Source: Ignavibacteria bacterium (GTDB taxonomy: Bacteria > Bacteroidota > Ignavibacteria > Tepidaquicellales > OLB5). Taken from it: DNA of 5,595 nucleotides. Position 1 is the stretch's first letter; every line of letters begins with the position of its first letter. The stretch lies in assembly GCA_030835005.1 (NCBI GenBank), contig JAUQWT010000230.1:1-5595 (forward strand), in the 5' to 3' direction. The notes under the pieces are model-generated. The model had not been told where the DNA came from. It saw only the letters and a program-made list of their open reading frames with translations, and ran no database searches. The translations under genes were made by a program, and so were the position numbers. Positions 1 through 5,595 of this stretch are shown piece by piece.

Positions 1-452
1 TTATGGGGATTGCAGTTCTATCCTCAAAAAGAAGCAAAGACCCCAGTACACAAGTTGGTGCTTGTATAGTTAACCAGTACAACAAGATCGTTGGAATCGG
101 CTATAATGGCTTTCCCATAGGCTGTGATGATGATGCCTTGCCATGGGATAAGACTTCAGAGAATCCGAATGAGACAAAGTATCCATATGTTGTTCACGCC
201 GAAGCCAATGCAATATTGAACTCAACCAAAGACCTTCACGGTTCGAGAATTTATGTTGCCCTATTTCCGTGTAATGAGTGTACAAAGCTGATAATTCAAT
301 CCGGGATAAAAGAAATTATTTATCTTTCTGATAAATACCGCAATACAGACAGCGTTAAGGCATCTAAAAAAATGCTGGGGCTCGCCAAAGTCAGCTTCAG
401 GCAGCTGGATCTGAGCGGAAAGAAGCTGGAAATTGATTTCAGTATTGATTGA
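1..452 (+). CDS. dCMP deaminase (deoxycytidylate deaminase), 5'-truncated by window edge
   Basis: Zinc-dependent deaminase that turns dCMP into dUMP, the substrate of thymidylate synthase; cytosolic nucleotide metabolism. Numbering from the Met codon at 3-5, the zinc and catalytic motifs are complete: H65-A-E67 (zinc His, proton-shuttle Glu) and P89-C90-x-x-C93. The substrate-side motif GYNGFP lies at 33-38 and the stretch TKYPYVVHAE ends at residue 67. The Met is probably internal: family members continue upstream with a Tyr-Phe just before it, and the partial codon at 1-2 (xTT) fits Phe, so roughly 10-25 residues are missing to the left. The sequence resembles animal DCTD more than the usual Bacillus ComEB type. 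Its TGA stop (450-452) abuts or overlaps the next gene, so the two are very likely co-transcribed. The family call is secure; allosteric behaviour cannot be judged from sequence alone. Confidence 0.93.
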   Translation, partial: MGIAVLSSKRSKDPSTQVGACIVNQYNKIVGIGYNGFPIGCDDDALPWDKTSENPNETKYPYVVHAEANAILNSTKDLHGSRIYVALFPCNECTKLIIQSGIKEIIYLSDKYRNTDSVKASKKMLGLAKVSFRQLDLSGKKLEIDFSID

Positions 453-457
453 GCGTT

Positions 458-1135
458 ATGGCAGATACTTCAAAAAAGAAAGTAACAATTGAAGAAGCTA
501 AGCTTGCCGGCGGGAAGAAATACAGAGAAAAAGTAAAAAAGGTTTTAAAAGAATACGAACAATTACCCGACGAAAAGAAACACCAAATCCATCTTTATTA
601 CGGTTACGGCAAAGGCAAAACAACTGCAGCTATGGGGCTTGCTTTCAGGGCTCTTGGAGCTGGCAAGAGCGTTGCAATTGTTGAGTTTGATAAGGGTTTT
701 GATCAAACCGAAGAACATTATTTTGAGCGAAGGATATTCATTAAGCTGAAGGATCTTGGATACCCCATAGAAATAAATTCTTCGGGGTGCGAAAGAATGA
801 ATGAGGACGGGACTTTCAGATTCAAGAATGCCGAAGAAGATTTCGTGGAAGCAAAAAGAGCACTTGGGATCGTTAAAGACCTGATATCAAACGGGAAACA
901 GGATGTTTTAATACTTGATGAATTTGTAGCGGCAGTTAATTATCACTTAATTCAGGAACAGGATGTATTTGATATGATAGATCTTTACAATAAGAACCGC
1001 AGATTTGAACTTATTATGACGGGACACAAGCTTTTCGATGGCCTTGAAGAACGTGTTGATCTTATTACAGAAATGAGGAAAGTTAAACATTACTTTGATA
1101 AAGGAATACAGGCAAGGAAAGGGATTGAGTATTGA
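458..1135 (+). CDS. cobO: corrinoid (cob(I)alamin / cob(I)yrinic acid a,c-diamide) adenosyltransferase, CobA/CobO/BtuR family
   Basis: Transfers the adenosyl group of ATP to Co(I) corrinoid, making adenosylcobalamin or its precursor in B12 synthesis or salvage; cytosolic. Numbered from the ATG at 458 (225 residues): charged N-terminal helix (1-40), P-loop GYGKGKTT at 49-56, Walker-B-like VLILDE near 150-155, and the family C-terminus TEMRKVKH...DKGIQARKGIEY. Length is slightly above the usual ~200 because of the N-terminal extension. A TTG at 449 in the same frame would add three residues and overlap the deaminase stop. I prefer the ATG because it is the stronger codon, but neither has a clear Shine-Dalgarno sequence. 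The region after the P-loop is divergent: the usual G-x-G-F-T-W motif appears as GTFRF (118-122). No other B12 genes are in view, so salvage versus de novo role is undecided. Confidence 0.9.
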   Translation: MADTSKKKVTIEEAKLAGGKKYREKVKKVLKEYEQLPDEKKHQIHLYYGYGKGKTTAAMGLAFRALGAGKSVAIVEFDKGFDQTEEHYFERRIFIKLKDLGYPIEINSSGCERMNEDGTFRFKNAEEDFVEAKRALGIVKDLISNGKQDVLILDEFVAAVNYHLIQEQDVFDMIDLYNKNRRFELIMTGHKLFDGLEERVDLITEMRKVKHYFDKGIQARKGIEY

Positions 1136-1142
1136 TCTGACG

Positions 1143-1168
1143 CATTCCCAAACTGGAGTTTGGGAATG
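1143..1168. terminator. perfect 12-bp palindrome between convergent genes; probable bidirectional terminator or dispersed palindromic element
   Basis: The left arm CATTCCCAAACT (1143-1154) and right arm AGTTTGGGAATG (1157-1168) are exact reverse complements around a GG centre (1155-1156). The element lies 7 bases after the adenosyltransferase stop and 11 bases before the end of the convergent PAP2 gene, where a shared terminator is expected. Neither strand has a clear T-run after the stem, so it is not a textbook intrinsic terminator. A repeated palindromic element of the REP kind is the main alternative. Confidence 0.55.
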
Positions 1169-1179
1169 AAGATAGGCAA

Positions 1180-2127
1180 TCAGGCATCAGAGATAGGTTT
1201 ATTTCTATAAACAATATTACCCAACAGAATAGTAATAGCGCACACAACCAACCCTGCCAAAATATCAACAACATAATGATACCTTAAATACACCGTTGCT
1301 GCTACCATACAAAAGAAGTAAAGCAGGTAGAAATAAAATGATCTTGATCTGAACTTCCATGAAATATACATGATCAAAAATGCCGTTATAGTATGCAGGC
1401 TTGGCATTGCATCTCGCTGTACATAATCCTGGGGATTAGATACTCCCGGTGGGATCGATTCGCCGAAATTCAGAAACGCCCTTATAAGTTCAGTCAAAAA
1501 CAGACCCGGTAATTCAGTGCTTATTGAAAAGAAATCATGTAAGTGAAAGCGCGGCCCGTTTGCCGGGAAAATAAAATAGAGCAGGTAACTGAAATAAAAG
1601 CTGAAAAAGATAATGAATATAGTGTACTTAAACTCTTTGTACCTGTGCCTCAAATACAATTGCAGCCCTATGACAACGATCATAGGGTAATAATACACAT
1701 ATACAATCTGAAGAAATTCCGTTAATAACGGATTTTTGAAACGGTAAGCCCATTGGGTCGGATTTACGCCAAAGATAAGAAAATCAAATCTAATGAGAAG
1801 CGGATCAATATCAGCCGGCTTAAGGTAATATATTATATAATAGACTTCTTTAAAGATTATAAGTATTACCGCTACCCCATACCAATATCTTATTAATTTT
1901 AAAGGCGACCTTATATCTCTTTCACTTATGTTGCTCTCAAATACTTCCTTTTCGTATTTTATTACAAGCAGCCAAATTCCGTAAATTAACAAAATATTCA
2001 GCGGGATATACAGAAACCAGTATTCAATCCTAACATTGAAAACCAAAAAGATGAATGTTAACACAGCAAGAAATGCCTGAGTAACTATATCAGCCGGTGA
2101 TAAGTATTTGAAGAAGTTTTTTAACAA
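1180..2127 (-). CDS. PAP2-superfamily integral membrane phosphatase / phosphotransferase (Aur1/Ipt1-like)
   Basis: A 315-residue polytopic membrane protein with about six or more hydrophobic segments (roughly 15-58, 83-103, 139-158, 168-187, 246-257, 264-280 and 286-306). Catalytic motifs follow the PAP2 pattern: FPANGPRF at 187-194, PSLH at 242-245 (the first His) and RYHYVVD at 282-288 (nucleophile His284, Asp288). The PSLH form and the PANGPR motif in place of classical KxxxxxxRP point to the Aur1/inositol-phosphorylceramide-synthase-like branch. Likely substrates are therefore lipid phosphates or phosphorylated head groups, but none can be assigned. The start is TTG (2125-2127): an in-frame TAA lies two codons upstream and the next Met is residue 149, so this start is nearly forced. 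It follows mgtE by 17 bases, suggesting one transcript. The 3' end faces the adenosyltransferase across a palindrome. Confidence 0.85.
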   Translation of the reverse strand: MLKNFFKYLSPADIVTQAFLAVLTFIFLVFNVRIEYWFLYIPLNILLIYGIWLLVIKYEKEVFESNISERDIRSPLKLIRYWYGVAVILIIFKEVYYIIYYLKPADIDPLLIRFDFLIFGVNPTQWAYRFKNPLLTEFLQIVYVYYYPMIVVIGLQLYLRHRYKEFKYTIFIIFFSFYFSYLLYFIFPANGPRFHLHDFFSISTELPGLFLTELIRAFLNFGESIPPGVSNPQDYVQRDAMPSLHTITAFLIMYISWKFRSRSFYFYLLYFFCMVAATVYLRYHYVVDILAGLVVCAITILLGNIVYRNKPISDA

Positions 2128-2144
2128 TCTTTACTTAACATTTA

Positions 2145-3530
2145 TTAAAGAAGCCAGCGAAGTGCAAACGTAGAGAGAGATAGAAAAACAGTGATTCCAA
2201 CTACATCCTGGAATGCAGTTTCAAACGGCCCGACTGTTATTGCGGGATCAAATCCCATTTTTTTTGATAAAAGGGGAGTCGTTGTTCCTACAAAGGCGGA
2301 GATATTTATCGAAATACACATAGATAAGCCCACGACCAGACCGAATATGAACTTTCCATACCAAATAGCTCCAATTGTTCCAATAATTGCACCGCATATT
2401 AATCCAAGTATCAGGCTTATCATCAGCGATCTTCTTACCGGTGCAGCCCACCTGTTTAGAGTTATGCCGCCAGTTGCAAGTGCGCGCACTGTCATTGCAG
2501 AAGCCTGAAGGCCGGTATTGCCTGATATAGCAGAAATGATTGGCATAAACGAAGTAAGCAGGAGTACTTTGGCGAGTGTTTCATCATAATAATGAATTAC
2601 TACACCGGCAAAAAACTGTATTCCAAGAGTGATCAGAACCCACGGAAGGCGAAGCCATGCAACCTGGTAGGGTGATTTGCTTGCAAGCTCTTCTGCATCA
2701 GACCCGACAATTTTAGCAACATCTTCAGAAAATTCTTCTTCCATGATCTCGGCAATGTCATCAAATGATATCTTTCCGACAATTCTTTGTTTTTCATCCA
2801 CGACAGGTACGGAAACAAGATCATATTTACGCATAATTGATGCGACTTCTTCCTGGTCGGTGTCAACATCAACAGAGATCACCTCAGTATTCATTAAGTC
2901 AGCCATGATCATAGCCGGGGTATCCAGAGCAACTATGATCTTTTTGAGTGAAACTATGCCATTCAGTTTTCCTGATTCATCAGTTACCCAGATATGATAC
3001 AAATGTTCATTATCAGGTGCTTCTTCGCGGATAATTTCAACTGCACGGTTAATCGAATCCGTTGCCTTAACAATAACGAATTCTTTTTGCATGATTCCGC
3101 CGGCAGTATTTTCGTCATAAGCCAGGAGCTCTTTAACCTCGCTGGAATCTTCGGCTTCCATCTGTTCAAGTACATCTTCGGCCTTTTCTTCTTCAAGTTC
3201 ACTGATAATATCGGTTGCATCATCGGAATCCATTTCGCCGACAATCTCGCTGATCTCCAAAGTGGAAAGGTGTTCCAGTATGAAATCTTTGTGATAGTCG
3301 CTAAGTTCAAGCAGAACTTCAGCCGAAGTTTCATCATCCAAAAGCTGGAATAAGTATAAACCCTCTTCCTGTGTTAAGTTATCAATTATAAGGGCAATAT
3401 CAGCCGGGTAAATATCTGCCAGAATGTTCCTGAGCAATGTATCGCTTTTACTGCCGATGAGATCTGAAATATCAGCAAGTAATTGCTCATCAATCTCGAT
3501 AACAGCCCTGTTTTGTTTTCTATCCGGCAT
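2145..3530 (-). CDS. mgtE: magnesium transporter MgtE
   Basis: Mg2+-gated Mg2+ channel of the inner membrane, working as a homodimer. All family parts are present in 461 residues: an acidic, helical N domain (about 20-135) with repeated LL/EE motifs, two CBS domains (about 140-200 and 205-265) containing many acidic residues that would bind regulatory Mg2+, a plug helix (about 265-288), and a five-helix pore domain (about 290-461). Pore motifs seen are GNTGLQASAMTVRALATG (337-354) and DPAITVGPFETAFQD (428-442). Asp442 matches the Asp that binds Mg2+ in the Thermus pore. The start is ATG with no obvious Shine-Dalgarno sequence, 31 bases after tsaD, which leaves no room for an M-box riboswitch. 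Regulation is therefore probably through the upstream tsaD promoter and by protein-level gating. Confidence 0.96.
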   Translation of the reverse strand: MPDRKQNRAVIEIDEQLLADISDLIGSKSDTLLRNILADIYPADIALIIDNLTQEEGLYLFQLLDDETSAEVLLELSDYHKDFILEHLSTLEISEIVGEMDSDDATDIISELEEEKAEDVLEQMEAEDSSEVKELLAYDENTAGGIMQKEFVIVKATDSINRAVEIIREEAPDNEHLYHIWVTDESGKLNGIVSLKKIIVALDTPAMIMADLMNTEVISVDVDTDQEEVASIMRKYDLVSVPVVDEKQRIVGKISFDDIAEIMEEEFSEDVAKIVGSDAEELASKSPYQVAWLRLPWVLITLGIQFFAGVVIHYYDETLAKVLLLTSFMPIISAISGNTGLQASAMTVRALATGGITLNRWAAPVRRSLMISLILGLICGAIIGTIGAIWYGKFIFGLVVGLSMCISINISAFVGTTTPLLSKKMGFDPAITVGPFETAFQDVVGITVFLSLSTFALRWLL

Positions 3531-3561
3531 ACTGTATTGAAGCTAGGATTTATTATTTAGT

Positions 3562-4569
3562 TTAAGACCCGAATCTGGCAAACGCCCGTTTCAGTAATTC
3601 ATTATTGAAAGTACCCGCAGGCGAGTGAATGTACTTAAGATATGCAGTATAGCCAATCATTGCTGCATTATCAGTTGAATAAATTTTCTCAGGAAAAAAT
3701 ACTTTGTACCCATTGGAAGTGTACTTCATAAATTCGTTTCTTAACCTTGAGTTGGCTGAGACGCCTCCTGATACAGAAATATTCTTTATTCCGTAATCAT
3801 TTGCGGCAGAAACGGTTTTGCTTACAAGAGAGCCAACTACTGCTTTCTGAAAGGAAGCACAAAGATCATTCAACGGAATTTTTGATGTATCACCGGCGAA
3901 ATTTTTTCTTAGATAATACAAAACAGAAGTTTTAATGCCACTGAATGAAAAATCATAAGGTCTGCCCTTTATAACAGATCCGGGAAATTTGTGATAATTC
4001 TCATTTCCGATGGATGCAAGCTTATCTATCAAAGGACCGCCGGGATACTCCAGCCCAAGCATCTTGGCAACTTTATCAAATGCTTCGCCTGCTGCGTCGT
4101 CCTGTGTTTGACCAAGGACTATGTAGTCTTTATATCCGCTTACAAGAAAAAGGATAGTATGTCCTCCCGAGACCACAAGTGAGATGAAAGGGAACTCAAT
4201 TTCTGCTTTTCCTATAAAACATGAAACCAAATGAGACTCAATGTGATTTATACCGACAAATGGTATGTTGTTTGAAACCGCAAATCCTTTGGCAAAATTA
4301 AACCCTACTAACAAGGAACCTATGAGTCCGGGTCCGCGCGTTGCTGCAACAAGCCCAATATCCAAAGGGCTGAGATTTGCTTCAACAAATGAGGCCTTCA
4401 CAATCTTATCAATCGTTCTAATGTGTGCCCTTGAAGCAAGTTCAGGAACGATTCCGCCATAATCTTTATGGAAAAGCTGCGACGAGATAATATTTGAGCA
4501 AACCTCAAAATTGTTGAGAATTGCCGCGGAAGTTTCATCACATGAAGATTCAATTGCAAAAGTATACAT
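3562..4569 (-). CDS. tsaD: tRNA N6-adenosine threonylcarbamoyltransferase TsaD (Gcp/YgjD)
   Basis: Transfers the threonylcarbamoyl group from threonylcarbamoyl-AMP to A37 of ANN-decoding tRNAs, with TsaB and TsaE (not in this window); cytosolic and usually essential. The 335-residue length is typical. Motifs seen: ESSCDETSAA at 7-16, GGIVPELASRAH at 38-49, the metal-binding pair NHIESH (His109, His113), SGGHT at 134-138, DDAAGEAFDK at 157-166, FSFSGIKT at 207-214, SGGVSANSRLR at 267-277 and the metal ligand Asp300 within STDNA. The ATG start gives the usual N-terminus a few residues ahead of ESSCDETS. It is the first gene of a three-gene minus-strand cluster (tsaD, mgtE, PAP2) and is divergent from the TPR/barrel gene. 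A promoter-like sequence sits almost on its start codon. Confidence 0.97.
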   Translation of the reverse strand: MYTFAIESSCDETSAAILNNFEVCSNIISSQLFHKDYGGIVPELASRAHIRTIDKIVKASFVEANLSPLDIGLVAATRGPGLIGSLLVGFNFAKGFAVSNNIPFVGINHIESHLVSCFIGKAEIEFPFISLVVSGGHTILFLVSGYKDYIVLGQTQDDAAGEAFDKVAKMLGLEYPGGPLIDKLASIGNENYHKFPGSVIKGRPYDFSFSGIKTSVLYYLRKNFAGDTSKIPLNDLCASFQKAVVGSLVSKTVSAANDYGIKNISVSGGVSANSRLRNEFMKYTSNGYKVFFPEKIYSTDNAAMIGYTAYLKYIHSPAGTFNNELLKRAFARFGS

Positions 4570-4572
4570 TTA

Positions 4573-4603
4573 CAAAAATATTAATTTTTGAGCGTTTTTA
4601 CAA
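4573..4603 (-). promoter_or_regulatory. tsaD: candidate Bacteroidota-type promoter for tsaD
   Basis: Read on the minus strand, TTG (4601-4603) is followed by a 20-base spacer and then TATTTTTG (4573-4580), an exact match to the TAnnTTTG -7 element known from Bacteroidota. The predicted transcript would begin within a few bases of the ATG, i.e. be nearly leaderless. The region is very AT-rich, so a chance match is quite possible. A TTGACA also occurs just upstream but lacks a convincing -10 box at 16-18 bases. Confidence 0.35.
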
Positions 4604-4718
4604 TGTTATGTCAAAACACACTCAAGTAGTTACCGTATAGAGGTTATATATACCGTTTTGAGGGTATTGAGAACAGTAGCTAAAGATACTAATTTAGTAT
4701 CCCCAATGAAAATGTTGT

Positions 4719-4748
4719 TTGATTTTTGGAAATAAATGATTATTATTG
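4719..4748 (+). promoter_or_regulatory. weak candidate promoter for the TPR/beta-barrel gene
   Basis: TTG (4719-4721), a 19-base spacer and TATTATTG (4741-4748) match the Bacteroidota TTG / TAnnTTTG pattern with one mismatch. Transcription would start near 4753-4755, leaving a leader of about 90 bases before the ATG at 4847 and excluding the in-frame ATG at 4736. The match is weak in AT-rich DNA. Confidence 0.22.
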
Positions 4749-4846
4749 TCGCAGGGGGTATGAGCAAGTATTATAAAGTCACTAATGGCTATACTAAAAG
4801 TAAATTTTTAGATCAAGTTATAAATTTACAAATATATAAGAAAGTT

Positions 4847-5595
4847 ATGTTGAAGAGACTACTCCCGGTTTTTCTGATAGTGATTTTTGCGTCAGTTTCA
4901 GGCACATTTGCTCAGTCCCTGGCAGATTCCGGATATTATTACCAGAAAATTGGATTTAAGGAGAAAGCTGCCGGATTTTTCGAGAACTATATTTATTCCA
5001 ATCCTGATAACTACCAAGTCAGGTTAGACCTTGCATATCTCTATCTTGATTCCAAACAATTAGCTAAAGCACGAGAGCAGTTTGATTATGTCGGCAGAAA
5101 TTCGCCGAATGAAAATGAAACCAAGCAGGCAAAGGAATCAATTGCCGTAATTGATAATCAGACAGGGCAGGTTGTTAACAATCAGACCACCACAATCCCC
5201 GGAACAACAGGGTCTAATCTTGATTCAGGCTATTACTATTTGAATGCCGGAAATAAGACAAAAGCAGCTGCGTTCTTCGAGCAGCATTTGAAAGAAAATC
5301 CGAAGGATACCAAAATACATCTGCAGCTGGCCTACATATATTATGATCAGAAAAAGTACAGCGATGCACTAAAACATTTTGACTATGTTGGGAAATACTC
5401 AACCAATTCTGACGAAAAGCAATTATCAAAATCAGCGTCACTTACTTTAAGAGAAGACCTGGCATTTAATTCACCAAGATCTTTAGACCTGTACTTCTAC
5501 AATTATTACGATTCATTCCAGGAAAATTATATTGCAAATCTTGTTACGCATGTTAACTTCAGGATTGGTAAAGGATTTTTTGCAGGTCCTTACCT
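4847..5595 (+). CDS. secreted TPR-repeat protein leading into a putative outer-membrane beta-barrel, 3'-truncated by window edge
   Basis: The frame is open for 249 complete codons from ATG 4847 to the window end with no stop. Residues 1-22 form a signal peptide: MLKR, a hydrophobic core, then a TFA|QS cleavage site. Two TPR-like modules follow at 27-83 and 126-182, both opening DSGYYY and closing FDYVG; they align without gaps at an offset of exactly 99 residues, with 29 of 57 positions identical by my count. They are joined by a polar, NQT-rich linker (about 103-124). From about 212 the sequence alternates aromatic or aliphatic with polar residues (SLDLYFYNYYDSF, then IANLVTHVNFRIG), as in beta-barrel strands. 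This TPR-then-barrel layout recalls NfrA-, BcsC- or PelB-like proteins that pass polysaccharide through the outer membrane, but no such partner gene is visible and the function is unassigned. An in-frame ATG at 4736 would put 37 residues before the signal peptide, so 4847 is preferred. The ribosome site is weak (AAGAAAG). Confidence 0.85.
   Translation, partial: MLKRLLPVFLIVIFASVSGTFAQSLADSGYYYQKIGFKEKAAGFFENYIYSNPDNYQVRLDLAYLYLDSKQLAKAREQFDYVGRNSPNENETKQAKESIAVIDNQTGQVVNNQTTTIPGTTGSNLDSGYYYLNAGNKTKAAAFFEQHLKENPKDTKIHLQLAYIYYDQKKYSDALKHFDYVGKYSTNSDEKQLSKSASLTLREDLAFNSPRSLDLYFYNYYDSFQENYIANLVTHVNFRIGKGFFAGPY
4925..5392 (+). repeat. two diverged copies of a TPR-like module inside the secreted protein
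   Basis: Copy 1 (4925-5095) and copy 2 (5222-5392) encode 57 residues each at an exact 297-base offset. Conserved positions include DSGYYY, KxKAA, FFE, NP, LxLAYxYxD and FDYVG. The DNA itself has drifted, so the duplication is old and is under protein-level constraint. Confidence 0.85.

Larger units (their letters stand above)
4570..4846. other. divergent intergenic region, 277 bases
   Basis: This AT-rich spacer lies between divergently transcribed tsaD and the TPR/barrel gene. It contains the two promoter candidates, a direct repeat TACCGT at 4631-4636 and 4651-4656 (exactly 20 bases apart, start to start), and a small hairpin with arms GATACT (4685-4690) and AGTATC (4696-4701) around a 5-base loop. 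I see no tRNA, no recognisable riboswitch and no credible small gene. Confidence 0.6.

Noticed and set aside
449..457. TTG at 449 as the start of the adenosyltransferase
   Set aside because: Possible through overlap with the deaminase stop, but the ATG nine bases later is a stronger codon and no ribosome site favours the TTG.
1543..1725. 60-codon plus-strand open frame inside the PAP2 gene, and similar frames antisense to mgtE and tsaD
   Set aside because: They lie opposite well-supported genes, show no recognisable motifs and follow from the base pattern of the true coding strand.
3531..3561. M-box (Mg2+) riboswitch in front of mgtE
   Set aside because: Only 31 bases separate mgtE from tsaD, far too little for an M-box, and no such structure is seen upstream of tsaD.
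4685..4701. Hairpin GATACT / AGTATC as an intrinsic terminator
   Set aside because: A six-bp AT-rich stem with no T-run, lying between divergent genes where no terminator is needed. Kept only as a minor structure in the intergenic region.
4706..4735. Nine-codon ORF (MKMLFDFWK) whose TAA is directly followed by the ATG at 4736
   Set aside because: Too short, no ribosome site, and the ATG at 4736 would put 37 residues before a clear signal peptide. Probably chance, and the candidate promoter would start downstream of it.
5214..5441. 75-codon minus-strand open frame opposite the TPR/barrel gene
   Set aside because: The plus frame has a signal peptide, repeated modules and protein-level conservation between its two copies; the minus frame has none of these.

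Overview
The window holds six protein-coding genes, two of them cut by the window edges, and no RNA genes, CRISPR arrays, phage genes or transposases that I could recognise. Base composition is moderately AT-rich, ribosome binding sites are weak or absent, and two non-coding stretches resemble the TTG / TAnnTTTG promoter type of Bacteroidota. Gene content and style (MgtE, a PAP2-type membrane enzyme, a TPR plus beta-barrel outer-membrane protein) fit a free-living Gram-negative bacterium of the Bacteroidota / Chlorobiota / Ignavibacteriota group. This placement is inferred from style and was not tested by a search.

Layout. Positions 1-1135 (+) hold the 3' part of a dCMP deaminase (dUMP supply for dTTP synthesis), followed at once by a CobA/CobO-type corrinoid adenosyltransferase. 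Positions 1136-1179 are a short convergent gap containing a perfect 12-bp-stem palindrome, probably a shared terminator or a dispersed palindromic element. Positions 1180-4569 (-) are a tight three-gene cluster transcribed in the order tsaD (tRNA t6A modification), mgtE (Mg2+ channel) and a PAP2/Aur1-like membrane phosphatase or phosphotransferase, with gaps of 31 and 17 bases. Positions 4570-4846 are a divergent intergenic region carrying the candidate promoters. Positions 4847-5595 (+) are the first 249 codons of a secreted protein with two near-identical TPR-like modules and the beginning of what looks like an outer-membrane beta-barrel. This last gene is open to the window end.

The genes do not form one pathway. 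Most are housekeeping functions with well-conserved motifs. The points most worth a second look are the perfect palindrome, the exact 99-residue duplication in the TPR/barrel protein, the strong resemblance of the dCMP deaminase to the animal enzyme, the altered aromatic motif in the adenosyltransferase, and a possible leaderless tsaD transcript. I found no convincing sign of an undescribed multi-gene system.
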